A stretch of DNA of 64,000 nt. Source: Escallonia rubra. Its lineage: Eukaryota > Streptophyta > Magnoliopsida > Escalloniales > Escalloniaceae. Both the position numbers and the translations under genes were made by a program. The stretch's first letter is position 1, and every line of letters starts with the position of its first letter. This document shows, in pieces, positions 1-10,875 of the stretch. The stretch is taken from positions 62,001 to 126,000 of the forward strand of contig JAVXUO010003080.1 in NCBI GenBank assembly GCA_033065855.1. The letters run 5' to 3'. The notes beneath the pieces are model-generated. The model worked only from the letters and a program-made list of their open reading frames with translations. It searched no databases and had not been told where the DNA came from.

Positions 1-1477
1 ATTCTCGTTCACACGATTCTACGCAGAATAGTTTTATTCGAGGGCTAACTTCAACAATGAAATCAACAAATTCTAAGAAAACTCAAAGCCTAAAAGTTGA
101 AGAGGACTCGTTACTGTTTTCGTAATGTCTAAGATACTCAAAAGCCGATAAGAAACGAATAAGATGGAGCAAGTCAAAGTAAGCTGATTTGCAGTGTCGA
201 ACATCAACTTTTGAACCGACGAATAACTTTCAAACTGAATTTTGTTCAGAAAATAGATAGATTCGGATAAAACACAAAACTAAAAAGTTTAATAGGACTC
301 TTTAAGGTTTCCATATTGTTTAGAATCATCAAAAACCAAAGAGAAATGAAGGAGATAGAACAAATCGAAGTGGGCTGATTTTCAGTGTCAAAAATAGAAA
401 AGTCTGTATTGACAAATAACTTTCAAATTCAATTTTGACCAAGAACCAAACGAATTCTTTAAAAACATTAAGCTAAAAAGTTTAAGAAGACTCTTCAGGG
501 ATTTCATAATGTCTAAGATCATAAAAAACCAATGAGAAACAACTAAGATACAATAAATCGAAGTCTGCTGACCTGAATTGACAGAAATATAAGCATAACA
601 ATGTTCAGGTCTATTTTTGAATATCGATCACTTGGAATTTTTGAAAACCCAAAACGAAAAAGTTGTATTAAACTGATTGAGGTTTTCAAAAAGTGTAAAA
701 ATACTGAAATTTGACAAGGAACGAAAAAGTTACGGACTCTTGAAAGTGCTACAAATATTTACAACAAAAAGATCACGAATCAAAGTCAATAATTGAAAGT
801 ACAAAGAACTATTTAGCGTAGGGATCAAGAATGTAATTAGGGTTCTAAAGAATCAATAGATCTCTTTAAACAACAAACCAATTGACGAACGGATCGATAA
901 TCAGAATTCAGATGGGATAAATGCGTGAGAAAACCCTTACCTCAATTGCGCAAATCGATCAACTCCAAGTCTTGATCTCCTCAAACAAATTATATCAAAA
1001 ATCCTAATATAATAGTACCCAAAATTTCAATTAGACTCCATAAATCACAATAGCTTATGTGCTTCTTATCGCAAACCTCAATCCCAATATTAAAATAACC
1101 TCTTACCTCAATGTAATGACCAAAACCTCAAGGGTGTTCTTCCTAGAGATTCTTTGGAGGCTCTTCTGAAGCTTATGGTGCTCCTAGAGATTATATTGTA
1201 CATAAGTCATCAACCTAAAAGGAATGTAATTATATTCCTAAAACAATTAGAATTGCAAAATACCCATTACGTCCCAAATTTCTCTAACTTTAGAAATTGG
1301 TCAAACTAAAGCCCAAATTGAAATTGGGTCATCTAATTCCAAAACCACAACCCACTTTCCCGGAAGAAAATTTTAAATTGATTTTTAGGCCCACTATTTA
1401 ATCCAAAGTTACCATACATTCTAATTCGTATTTACACAAGTATCCTGAAAAAAAAAAAAAAATTCTGGGGTGTTACA
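1..1477. mobile_element. 3' part of a long solo-LTR-like element (copy A)
   Basis: This is the right portion of the element that is complete at 10876-13334. It ends in GGGGTGTTACA at 1477 and is followed by CCTCT, the 5-bp target duplication seen on both sides of copy B. No open reading frame of note is present. The window starts about 980 bp inside the element. Confidence 0.75.
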
Positions 1478-1994
1478 CCTCTAAACCCTAAAACCCAAAC
1501 CCTTGCTCCTACACATGCAATTCTATACCAAATAAAATCTATATGCAATTCTGTACCATATACAATCCATATCTTGTTTCATCGATCACCTTTGATCGAA
1601 GATGACCTCATAGAATGATAAAACCAACTACAACTGGATTTGATTTGAGGGCTCTTCTTACTGTTATAAGAGCAAACAGTATCAGACAAAGCCAATTATT
1701 AATTGCATTACATGTAATTAATTCAAGAAACAACAAAACCGCTTGCTTTTAGAGAATTTCCCCCCCTCAGGGGGGCGGCTTTAGTTCTGACGTAGGCCAT
1801 TGTAGTGGCTTAACCTTTTCTGATCGCAGGCTGGAATTTATCTAGCCAAAACTACGTGAAGAGGGGCCAGACGAGGTAATCGCATTAGAAATCCACGATC
1901 ACGAAACAGTCGATGATCTCATGAGTGGCAATCAAATTAGCGTATGCATAATGAAACAACAAACTTAATGGTATTAGAAAAAGAGAGGACTTAC

Positions 1995-2082
1995 TCTTTG
2001 AAACAGCTTGGTGCCGGCTGATTTGAAGAAAGAGTACGCGAGGTACGTGACTAAATAATCAAACAAACTTGTGTATATATAG
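1995..2082 (-). promoter_or_regulatory. Putative TATA box and non-coding first exon of copy A DUF295 gene
   Basis: On the minus strand TATATATA (about 2073-2082) is followed by a short stretch that ends at a strong donor, GTAAGT (plus-strand ACTTAC at 1989-1994). The matching signals in copy B lie at 13843-13935, upstream of the solo LTR and of the DUF295 coding exon with its TTTTGCAG acceptor. I infer a 5'UTR exon spliced across the LTR. The coding exon of this copy would lie left of the window. No transcript evidence is available. Confidence 0.35.
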
Positions 2083-3087
2083 TACGACAGTACGTACACC
2101 CTCGCTCTATTCCTACTAGTCCTAAGTGGAAAAGGTAATGGTCAGATAAACATGGGTTAAACTTCAATTTACCCGTTCCGATCCAAAAAGGAACGGATTA
2201 TTTTGACTTGGATCGGGTTATGTAAGAGGTATCGTATTTAAATTTTTAACCCGCAGCGGGTTTGGTACTTAGTCTAACCTGCCTCGTTGACCGTCCCCAC
2301 CTCTTTTGAAATTCTATTTTGGAGGACTGTCTAGGAAGTCCTAGAGTACATCTATGCTGCAACCATGTAATTTACACTCGAATGTTCTTGATATTTGACG
2401 GTGTCCCCTTGGTTAGCTAGAAGGTGTTTGAAAGTGGTCCTAATTATTCAACCGTGCATTCTCCAGTTATACAGTTTGGTCGGTTTCCAAGTGCATGGTT
2501 TCTTGATGATGAAAAATATTGTTTTGATTTTTGTTTTGGGGTTGGGTTGCTGTTGAGGAGGATGTAGGGTGGGGGGGGGGGGAGGTTTTGGTGAGAAGGC
2601 ATGCAAGGCTTCTGTTTTTTAATGGTGGAATGGAGTGTTTGCACTTCTGAACAACATTTAAGCCTTGCCTGCTTTAGCAATATGTCTGTATGTAGCTTAT
2701 TGACTGCAGCTGATTTTTGTGATGTTAGGCACCAGAGAATGACATAGGGAAGAACTCCTTCAACTATTTCCAGGTTGGTTCCCAACAACTCATTTTTTAC
2801 CTAGAATGCACACTTACGTGAGTGCAGTGAATATTATTATTAGTTTGAAGGTATATAAGCCATATATGCTAGTAAAGTAAAAGGACAAGGAGCAACCTAA
2901 CAGTATGTGCTGTTTTGTGGTGTTCTATATGGTCTATATACTGCGCTTTTTACGAAGCTTTTGGTGGCAATATCAAAGGAATCCCCCTTTATTTCTTCTG
3001 AAGGCGCAAGGTGGCAATTGCCAAGTGTTTTGTTGTCTCTAATCTATTATTTCTGTCTTTAATGTCTAGTCATGCGCTTAACATCAG

Positions 3088-3698
3088 ATGAGGCCTATGC
3101 CATTCTGTTTTGAGAGAATTGCTCTGAAACATCCTTTCCCGTGTTTGCTGCTGCAGATTAGATCTGCTTTTGCGATGGCTTTCACGACGTTGACGAATGC
3201 AAAAAACATACTGGGACTAGGTCCCAACGGGAGCATTCTTGGTACCATAAGAAGACCAGACGAAGTGCTAGTGGAACGAAAAGGAGGTTCTAACAGGGAA
3301 GTGACATTTAATAACTTGTTGCCAGGAGCAGGAGAGCCTTTGCATCAAGAATATGCTGAACAACAGGGATTGCTTTGTAATTGGCAGTTGGATAATGAAG
3401 AAGAGGCACCCCTGCCGCGAGAGATAAGGGACTGCTGAGGATGCCAGTGAACAGTCCTCTGGAAAGAAGAGGAAGGTGTACAAGGAGAAGAAACATGTTA
3501 AGAAGGCCAAAGAAAATGGGGGTGTCAGACACGAAGAAAACGGGTCAAGGAAAGAGAAGAGTACGAAGAAGCAGCGATGGAGAAATCATCCAAATCGGGC
3601 AGAAGGCCGTTATAGTGGAGGTTCACCATGGAGCCGGACGTGTTAACAATCTCTTACGACTTTTATGGCATTGCTCCAAGGGTCAGTCGTTGCGCTAG
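3088..3698 (+). CDS. Unidentified exon-like ORFs (copy A)
   Basis: Two adjacent plus-strand ORFs occur here. The first, 3088-3438, encodes 116 residues. The second, 3441-3698, encodes 85 residues and is very basic. A third frame, open from about 3428 to 3645 without a start codon, reads as a lysine-rich, nuclear-signal-like tail (SSGKKRKVYKEKKHVKKAKE). That suggests a former gene with an exon junction or frameshift near 3425. The first ORF has mixed composition and no motif I recognise. The block is repeated at 14941-15509, where the first ORF is identical at protein level. It could be a gene fragment carried by the duplication. No function is assigned. Confidence 0.25.
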
Positions 3699-3955
3699 AT
3701 TCTGGTACGGATGCAGTTGATTCTAAAGTATAGTACATGCTCGGACGATAAGTTATCGAGCCTCCAACGGAGCCTGTGCTGAAATGATTGGCAGCACCTC
3801 AACTAATTGCAACAGCTCCTGAAAGGAAAATTACTGATTTGAAAGTTGATGGCCAATGTATGTCAATGCGCCGAAGTGGCTTGCTAGTATACGAAATAGG
3901 AAGGGCAATGTTACTTTTGTGGTCACTCTCATAGCCAGTTTTGATAGGAGCAATC
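3652..3955. other. 304-bp segment missing from copy B
   Basis: Copy A contains 304 bp between two CAATC pentamers (3647-3651 and 3951-3955). Copy B (around 15503) has a single CAATC and joins directly. This is the footprint of a microhomology-mediated deletion in copy B, though a gain in copy A is formally possible. The deleted piece shortens the downstream frame of the unidentified basic ORF. Confidence 0.8.
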
Positions 3956-4023
3956 ATTAAGTGTAACGACAAATTAACTAAACCATTTGATGGTTTATTT
4001 GATTTCTTATAGTGACTATTCAA

Positions 4024-5600
4024 GTAAGCAATGAGTAAAATAAAGGATTAAATGTATTTATTGGATTTTGGAAAAATGTCAAAGTGGGAGGATGTGATGG
4101 AAAAATTATGTTTTGCAAGTTGTGTTTTTCCATTCATTTAATACCCTTTATTTAAAAAAGCAAACAGTTAAGAGAGGATTTACTCTTTGACTTAATATTC
4201 ATTCTTGATCTAATGGCGTTGAGAATTTGTCACGTCTCTCGTATAAAAACCAATTACTTCTTTAGATTATTAGTTATAAAGGTGCAGTAGCGAACTTCAA
4301 CAACTTTTATTCGTCAAAAGATTTTTTTTTCTTAACGTAATTTTTTTTTTAGGTACCATAAACCAAAATGGGTTAAACATGATGCTTTAACTTTTTTTAG
4401 TAAGAGAATTTTGTAGCACAGATAAGTAACGAACTTAATGATGCGTGAGGTTGTAATCCAGTGGAGCATTAAAGCGGTTACATCTTCTCATGTTATCCGG
4501 TACAATGCATTCTACAAATCTAGATCACTTGGGTCTTAAGATCAAGCATTCTACGAATCTAGATCAGTTTCGCACCATAACCATGGTAACGAGACTTTGC
4601 CCAATGGCACCTACTAGAATACGTGTTCAAGACCATTCTTTAACTTGAGATTCGAATTACAAAGTCGCAAGTTGAAATCTTGCGCTCTCTCTGGTGTAAG
4701 AAGGTTTTTGCGTTAAGTGTAAGACCGTATTATCGCGAGGCGTTAAGACCTTCTACTGTACGAGACCTTTTATTATAGTAGAAAAAAATTAATAAATATA
4801 TTTTAGCGGCATAAGCTTGTCGCTATTAATTTTGACAACAAGGATACATCATTTTTAGCGGGGATCTTTTATATGTTGTACAACAGAGAATCCATAACAT
4901 CTTTGATATTCCGTACTACTTGTGAGTATATACAAGTTACCTCTTTTACAAAGCATGCAATAATCTTCTTTTGAACATGTTTATAAGAATCAGCTACGCA
5001 AGTTACATAGGACTGGTTATAGAAAGAACATCTCGCATTAGTTAGTCCGAGATAATAGCAACAATAACATAAAATAACCTAACATGAAGTGAGTGGAATT
5101 CAAGTCAATGGCATCTTAGTAGAAACAAAAATCTTGTGGACATCCCTGCGTAAGAAAGGCTGGAGGGAAACCCCTCATCCATCCATTGATGAGCTTCAAC
5201 CAAAAAATAAAATAAAAACCATTACTTTGTAAAAATAATTTCTTTTTAAAGAATCACATCTCTTATAACAAATATATTCAACGGTGGAACATGTTTTCAC
5301 TAGTTGAACGCGTTTTCACAGTGGCACTTCCACAGCCTTGAACATAGTGCAAGGCGGAACTGTATGAGAGTGTAAATTATTTTTTACCAGTGCCGAACTT
5401 GGTAACGTGAGCTTATAACCAAATGAGACAATAAGGCGATTGAACATTGAACACATGAAATTTAAGATGGTAAGGTGCTTCACTTTGATTTACCCTAAGA
5501 GATCTCGTCGTGGTGGGTGTGGCTCAAGCCAACAACCAACAACCATTCCATTGTGCGTTCTCAACCCACCATGGGTTGGCTCAAGCAATCACAATAATAA
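4024..5600. other. AT-rich spacer; 4480-5600 unique to copy A
   Basis: No gene or structured element is recognised. The part up to about 4480 is repeated at 15580-16020. The remainder is absent from copy B, where the Tat element sits. It has no long ORF and is AT-rich with poly-T runs near 4322-4352. Confidence 0.6.
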
Positions 5601-5931
5601 AAGAGTGTTGATATAGAATTGGGTTTGGAGGGCACCGAGAACATGAGAATGTCCTTCATCCGATAATGGCCCTCCATGGTTGCTAGAGATGAAACGGTGC
5701 ACGTGTTGTTAGACCATCTAAAATTCAACGAACAACCAATTTTTTTTTTGAAATTCTAGATAAAAAAAAAAAAACAATTAATGATTGTGTTTAAAACTAA
5801 TTTACAGAGGGTAAATAACCTGCTAGCAAAAGGGAGCTTTCCTAACGCTAGAGCTGGATGACCCCCTCTTATGTACACGTGTGCGCGCGTGCGGGTGTGT
5901 ATATATATAAATAAAATTACCGAACTATATA

Positions 5932-6273
5932 TTAGTAGAAAACATAAATAGAAAACATATTTAGTTCCAATGTCATAGCGAATAAATTCAAGCACTTCTC
6001 ACAGTCAGTAAGAAAATGAAAGTGAATTACCTTCCTTGGTGAATACTTTGTAAGGAAGATGGGGTAGGCCTGAAGGAGACTGAACTTGTGGGAGGAGTCG
6101 TTGGTGTTTGTGTATTGAAGCATATGTGGTGGTAGAGATCCCATATGCATCGAGGAACAAAAGAACATGTAACGATGGCCACCATTGATCGTTGCCAAAA
6201 ATGCCTGGTTTAAGCCCACCTTTTCCTTGTTAGACTCAAAACTACGTAAAAGTATCCGGTAGGTGGGTAGCAC
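5932..6273 (-). CDS. Unidentified ORF conserved between duplicate copies
   Basis: This 113-residue ORF has a counterpart at 25111-25386 on the same strand. Relative to copy B it carries six extra nucleotides (ATATGC, near 6144), two extra residues without frame loss. Few other differences occur in the shared portion. I see no signal peptide or known motif. Recent duplication alone can explain the conservation, so coding status is doubtful. Confidence 0.2.
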   Translation of the reverse strand: MLPTYRILLRSFESNKEKVGLNQAFLATINGGHRYMFFCSSMHMGSLPPHMLQYTNTNDSSHKFSLLQAYPIFLTKYSPRKVIHFHFLTDCEKCLNLFAMTLELNMFSIYVFY

Positions 6274-8042
6274 TAGTTTCGGAGGATTTTAGGTTTGACT
6301 ATACTGCGTAGTGTGTTATGCGCTTTGTGTTTCATGGTTTAGCTGAAGGTAATAATCAAAATTTGAGGGTATTTTTAGGTCATTGAGTAGTCCAGTTTGA
6401 GAATTTAAGTTTTGTTCGTTTGTGTTATAATTTGCACTGTGGTTCTTTCAACTAATCGCTATAGGCTCAATGGTGTTGGGCACTTAATTTTGTCTTCTAT
6501 TTCTTGTGTTGTTTAAAAATGTCAAGAAAATAAATGTACTATATTAGCAAGCTGATATGATAAATTGACAAAAGAAACCATAAAAAACAATTACCCCTTT
6601 TCATGTTTTGAGAATGAAAGATATATATCTCAATACGTACTCTTGAATAACCTGGCATTGTTCTCACTGAAAGGGTATTTTTAAGAGTCCAAAAGATCTA
6701 CCTTGAACACCTTAGAAACAAGCTTTTCAGAACTGGGTTGAGACGTGTATTAGATCGCTCTCTTTAAGACGGTTTGCGCTCCTACGGTATGTACAGGTGC
6801 AATGAGTCTCAATACACTGCCTCCAGGATACAACAACCCATCTTAAAATTGTTATTAATACTCTTAGTTTGCACTATTTAAAAAGCCGACACTTCGCACA
6901 ATACCCTTCTTGTCCAAAAATAAGTTTCTAATACTAACGTCTAATTGATACAACTTCAACAATGTGAAGGAAATATTGCTAAAATACATATTGGACGTAA
7001 GCTCCATCAATTTGAACCAGCTCCACAATCTTTCTGTAGCGTAGTCGGCCTAATACATATTGAGACAATTTCTCAAAGTTATCCAACTGGCCAACACATA
7101 ATAAATATTTACTTATAAATGCTAAAGGTGAAGTGTTAAAAACTAATTATGAAAATTATTTAAATGAAAAATAAGTAGTATGAAAGGGTTTATTGCCGTT
7201 GATGCACAAGAATGTGGCTAATTGGTCCAACATAAATAATTTAACTCTCCCAAAGGTTATCTATAAGAAATATTATTCTTATTAAAATACTGCAACAATC
7301 CTTCAATTACTGCAAATAAAAATAACAACGGTAATGCATGTTTGGACAAAGATAGAATATTATGCAGTGTGAAAATGACATTGCCTTGAAACTTTCACTT
7401 AGTATTTCGGCAATTCCCACAAAGTGACTCCGCCTCAAGGTGTTCTACACCAAGCTTCTCAAGCCAACACATTTTTGCCTTGTGCTTTATCCTAACTCTC
7501 ATAAGTGCTCTAAAGAATCAGCTCCGGATCTCATATACGTAAGTCTATCAAGTATGTTCCCGTAACCAAGACATCCCACCATAATAGTTATAGAACTCAT
7601 CAAGTGATAAAAATATCAACCTTCAATATAGTTACGAGAAACATGTACTTACGCCACAAGGAGGGACATTATTTTATAAAACAAGAGTAGTATATGTATA
7701 AAAACAAGTCACTCTATAACTCATTGGTCCCCTTACCTAGTTTCTAAGATCTGCAATCACTAGGAGGATGTATATTCATAGGCGATTTATACAATTTCAA
7801 TCCTGAGTCTCATCCCCTTGATATATATCAGACTTTCCCTCTAGCTAGGGTTCTATAAAAAATTTCTTAGCAAAGGTCGATTAACAGACGGTAATATCAC
7901 TTTTACAAAGGAAAATAATTTTATCACCAACATGTTTTTCATTTTGAAGGCAACATTTGCCTTTCTTTGATTTATCATCACTTCCATCACCTCAGTGATC
8001 CCATAATTATGAGGCAGCTCTTTCATAGTCAGTTGGGACTTG

Positions 8043-8082
<40 letters not shown>

Positions 8083-8124
8083 CAACCATGTATCTCTCAG
8101 GTAAATTTTAAAGTTCGCCGAACC
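6274..8124. other. AT-rich spacer, duplicated at about 25387-27190
   Basis: No supported gene. A TA dinucleotide run at 8046-8078 is much shorter in copy B (about 27129-27140). The ORF across 7853-8089 is partly encoded by that microsatellite and is not accepted as a gene. Confidence 0.5.
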
Positions 8125-8956
8125 CAGTAGCGGAGGCCGCGGGGGGCACGTGCCCACCTGTTGCCTCCTTCTCTTTCATTTAACCATGGCACCATTCTTT
8201 CACTGCTTCAGAAATGGTGGTCGATGGTGATGTCCAACAGTTCAAATGAGGGGGCAGGGAGAGAGAGAGAGAGAGAGAGGAAAAACAAGGGGATGATTAT
8301 TAAGGTGGTAGTTGGAAGGGTAGGGTTTAGAGGATGGACTTAAAAGCTTGAATAAATTTCACCTATTGATTAAATAATGGTCATGATTTTTAGAAAGAAG
8401 TTCATATGTTTTAATGATGACACTAACATATATGGTAAATGAACACAATAAATTGACATTTTACTGAAAAAATGCTCCTAAAATGTGACGTTTGCTAAAA
8501 CTCCTAGAAAAATACGTCACTTAACAAATTATATATAAATTAGAAGATCACAGTAAAAGATGTATTTAAAAGAATGTTACTCAAATAAACTCCAATCTTT
8601 GTCTTTGTAATTGTCTCGATCTTTGTTCTTTGAATATTGGCTCTTGGGTATAGTAAATTTGAATAACTTAATATTGAGTATAAGATTATCCCTTGATCTC
8701 TTTATTCTTTCTTAGTAGCGACGGATCATGTGTTCGACAAAAGGTAGGACACAAAAATTAGGCAATCTATTTTGATCCAGTAAAGTGTAGTTATGTGTTA
8801 TTACCGGTGATTTATTAATGCTCTTTCGACCTACGCTCGATTGCGTTGTCCATTTTTTTGGGTTTATATATATTGTCACAATAGCTAGCCTCGTGATTTA
8901 ATTTTCTGTTGTATATGAGGTGCCCAACCCGTGTATGGTTTCTGGCTCCGCCATTG
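8125..8956. mobile_element. Non-autonomous hAT element (copy A)
   Basis: This is an 832-bp element. It begins CAGTAGCGGAGG and ends CTGGCTCCGCCATTG, imperfect terminal inverted repeats of the CAGTGGCGGAGCCA type common in plant hAT elements. It is flanked by a perfect 8-bp direct repeat, GCCGAACC, at 8117-8124 and 8957-8964. There is no transposase ORF; the small ORF at 8161-8343 is partly a GA microsatellite. The same insertion is present in copy B, so it predates the tandem duplication. Confidence 0.85.
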
Positions 8957-9093
8957 GCCGAACCACTCAATATTCTTTACCTTTTAAATCACATTGACGG
9001 TCTATGAATAACAAACAAGACTGGCATCATTTCAAACGGAAATGCTTTTTCATCTGTGACAAGTAGTCTATATCTACGAGGACCATTACTACT

Positions 9094-9095
9094 TA

Positions 9096-9130
<35 letters not shown>

Positions 9131-9148
9131 GACACACACACACACATA
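9094..9148. repeat. CA/TA microsatellite
   Basis: Runs of (CA)n, (TA)n and (CA)n follow one another directly. Copy B has the same locus at about 28169-28225 in a different arrangement, as expected for rapid microsatellite change. Confidence 0.9.
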
Positions 9149-9749
9149 TGGCCAATCATAATTCATTCATTCCCCACATAAGTAAGTTTTAAAACTTTTG
9201 TAATTTATGAAATAATGATAATCTTCTTAATAATGCCAAACAATAAAACATATTATATACTACATAAACAAATATGAGTTAATAATACTCATTATTACAC
9301 TTGTAACTCATCTCATAAGTTACATGTAAGTAAATACATATAGTCATAAATTGCGATATAATTATAATGCTATAATGTACATTTTATTTTATTAAAATAT
9401 TCCAACATTCTAGCACATGTAATTATCAAGATAGTAAGGAGAATTCTAGATAGTATTAACTAATGGAAAAAATTTAGCTGTTACCCGGGAGGCCATCACA
9501 TGACGAAACTATCCAGGGATTCTTCAACCCTTTTATACTCTCTTTAATAAAGTGCAAGCTTCTCCCGAACTCTTGATGAGCAGGGACGGAGTTCAGTATC
9601 CCTGTATGCATCAAGTGCTGAGCAGGCAGGTGGTAGCACTGCGACTGGCCATGGAGAAGGATGGGAAGACTATAGGCACTTAATTAACTTTGCAAACCAA
9701 AGACTCTTGCATGGGCGAGTTGTTGATAGTTCCACATAATTCAATTTCG

Positions 9750-9773
9750 GGGGGGGGGGGGGGGGGGGGGGGG
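9750..9773. repeat. Uninterrupted run of 24 guanines
   Basis: A homopolymer of 24 G lies between TTCAATTTC and ATTAGTTG, about 110 bp downstream of the stop codon of the minus-strand DUF295 gene. On that transcript it would be a poly-C tract in or near the 3'UTR. The length may be inaccurate because of sequencing limits. Confidence 0.9.
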
Positions 9774-9886
9774 ATTAGTTGTATAATTTTATAATCTTCT
9801 TGCAGTCCCCTAATACAGTTCGGTGCCATGCCATAAATCTCAAACTATAAATTTAGAGATGCTTCTATGTATATGCACAACAGTAC

Positions 9887-10846
9887 TCATGCTTTAGGCA
9901 TAACCCAGAAAGTTGGCAAATTATGAACCACATTTGGACAAGAAGGTAGGGAAACGTGGACGCTGCTTTCTTCAACGTTAAACACACCCAAGCTTCTATA
10001 ATCCCTGTCAATGAAGTAGATGGAGTTTCCCTCTACCCCAGATTCTGATGCAGAGCACGACGCTGTGTTACCAAATCCATTCACGAAGAACGCACGATCT
10101 TCCCCCAAACTGTCGACCCTCACCCATTCTCCTTTCGAAAAGTCCATCCGATAGACTTGTATATCTTCAACTTTACAAGCTGCAATGTCCAATACCTCGA
10201 ATAACATGCTGACACAGAACACTTCTCCACAAGATTCAACCAAATAATTATATTCTCGAATCACATCACCCAAATATACCTTAGGCGGGATGTCTGCTAC
10301 TAGTTTGTTCATCACAAATATACCATCACAAACCTCTAATCTCACAAGTTCTCCTCTACTGAAGCCGTAGATACTTCCTTTGCACACTGTGACGGCATCG
10401 AACGTGTCATCCTCATCCAACGATGTTCCATAGTCCTGCTCGACCCATCTGTCCTCACCCGGCCGACAAAACGTAATGTAAGGTTCTTCATTGTCCAAGA
10501 ACGCGACGATGCAGTTTGGATCAGTTGGTGACGAGGTGATGACACATGTTTGCACAGCAGGGAGCTTCCAAGGTGGCAGGTTGATCTTCTCCATGGATGT
10601 AGGATTCAACAAGAAGCATGACTTTGACTTTCTGTCCAACATAACCATCCATCCAAAGAAGCTAGCACAAATCCGCTTTCCTGACATGAATGGTATCTTC
10701 CCAACATAGTACGTGCGTTCTGGTATGCTGTAGTAGTTCTGGCGTTTCCTCCCCTGCGAGTACACAAGCCAAGGACAAGGTAGAAGAGGAGGCGTCACAC
10801 TCGACTCGCTGCTTGTCATCTTCCTGCAAAACATAGTCCAGCTCAA
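9887..10846 (-). CDS. F-box-less DUF295 / KIB1-4 beta-propeller protein
   Basis: The 319-residue ORF resembles plant F-box/kelch proteins of the At1g57790 type. It has an LLPCPWLVYS motif (about residues 22-31), then KRICASFFGWMVMLD and FLLNPTSMEKINLPP, typical of the DUF295 beta-propeller, and ends in the family-like PTFWVMPKA. No F-box precedes it. A TTTTGCAG acceptor ends at 10824, so the native protein may start at Met10 (10819), giving MTSSESS at the N-terminus and about 310 residues. The likely first exon is non-coding and lies near 13849 beyond the solo LTR. DUF295 F-box proteins usually act as substrate receptors of SCF ubiquitin ligases; without an F-box that role is uncertain. The ORF is intact. 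Confidence 0.8.
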   Translation of the reverse strand: MSWTMFCRKMTSSESSVTPPLLPCPWLVYSQGRKRQNYYSIPERTYYVGKIPFMSGKRICASFFGWMVMLDRKSKSCFLLNPTSMEKINLPPWKLPAVQTCVITSSPTDPNCIVAFLDNEEPYITFCRPGEDRWVEQDYGTSLDEDDTFDAVTVCKGSIYGFSRGELVRLEVCDGIFVMNKLVADIPPKVYLGDVIREYNYLVESCGEVFCVSMLFEVLDIAACKVEDIQVYRMDFSKGEWVRVDSLGEDRAFFVNGFGNTASCSASESGVEGNSIYFIDRDYRSLGVFNVEESSVHVSLPSCPNVVHNLPTFWVMPKA

Positions 10847-10875
10847 GCGGAAACATGCTTTAAGTATACTCCTCT

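Larger units (their letters stand above)
1..9527. repeat. Tandem duplication, copy A (3' part in window)
   Basis: This stretch is repeated nearly base for base from 11863 onward. Sampled blocks differ by scattered substitutions and small indels. Homology covers 1-4480 against 11863-16020 and about 5600-9527 against 24737-28600. The middle differs: copy A has 1.1 kb of plain DNA where copy B has a Tat retrotransposon. Homology on the right stops just after the shared word GGGATTCTTCAA in both copies. The sequence beyond 9528 leads through a DUF295 gene into copy B's LTR, so 9527/9528 is the likely unit junction. Upstream copy A sequence, including a second DUF295 gene, is predicted to lie to the left of the window. 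Confidence 0.9.

Noticed and set aside
2444-2788. Minus-strand 114-residue ORF, repeated at 14321-14641
   Set aside because: A poly-G tract of variable length shifts the frame between the copies, and the peptide has no recognisable features.
7853-8089. 78-residue ORF as a gene
   Set aside because: Its N-terminus is encoded by a TA microsatellite that differs in length in the duplicate, and no motif is present.
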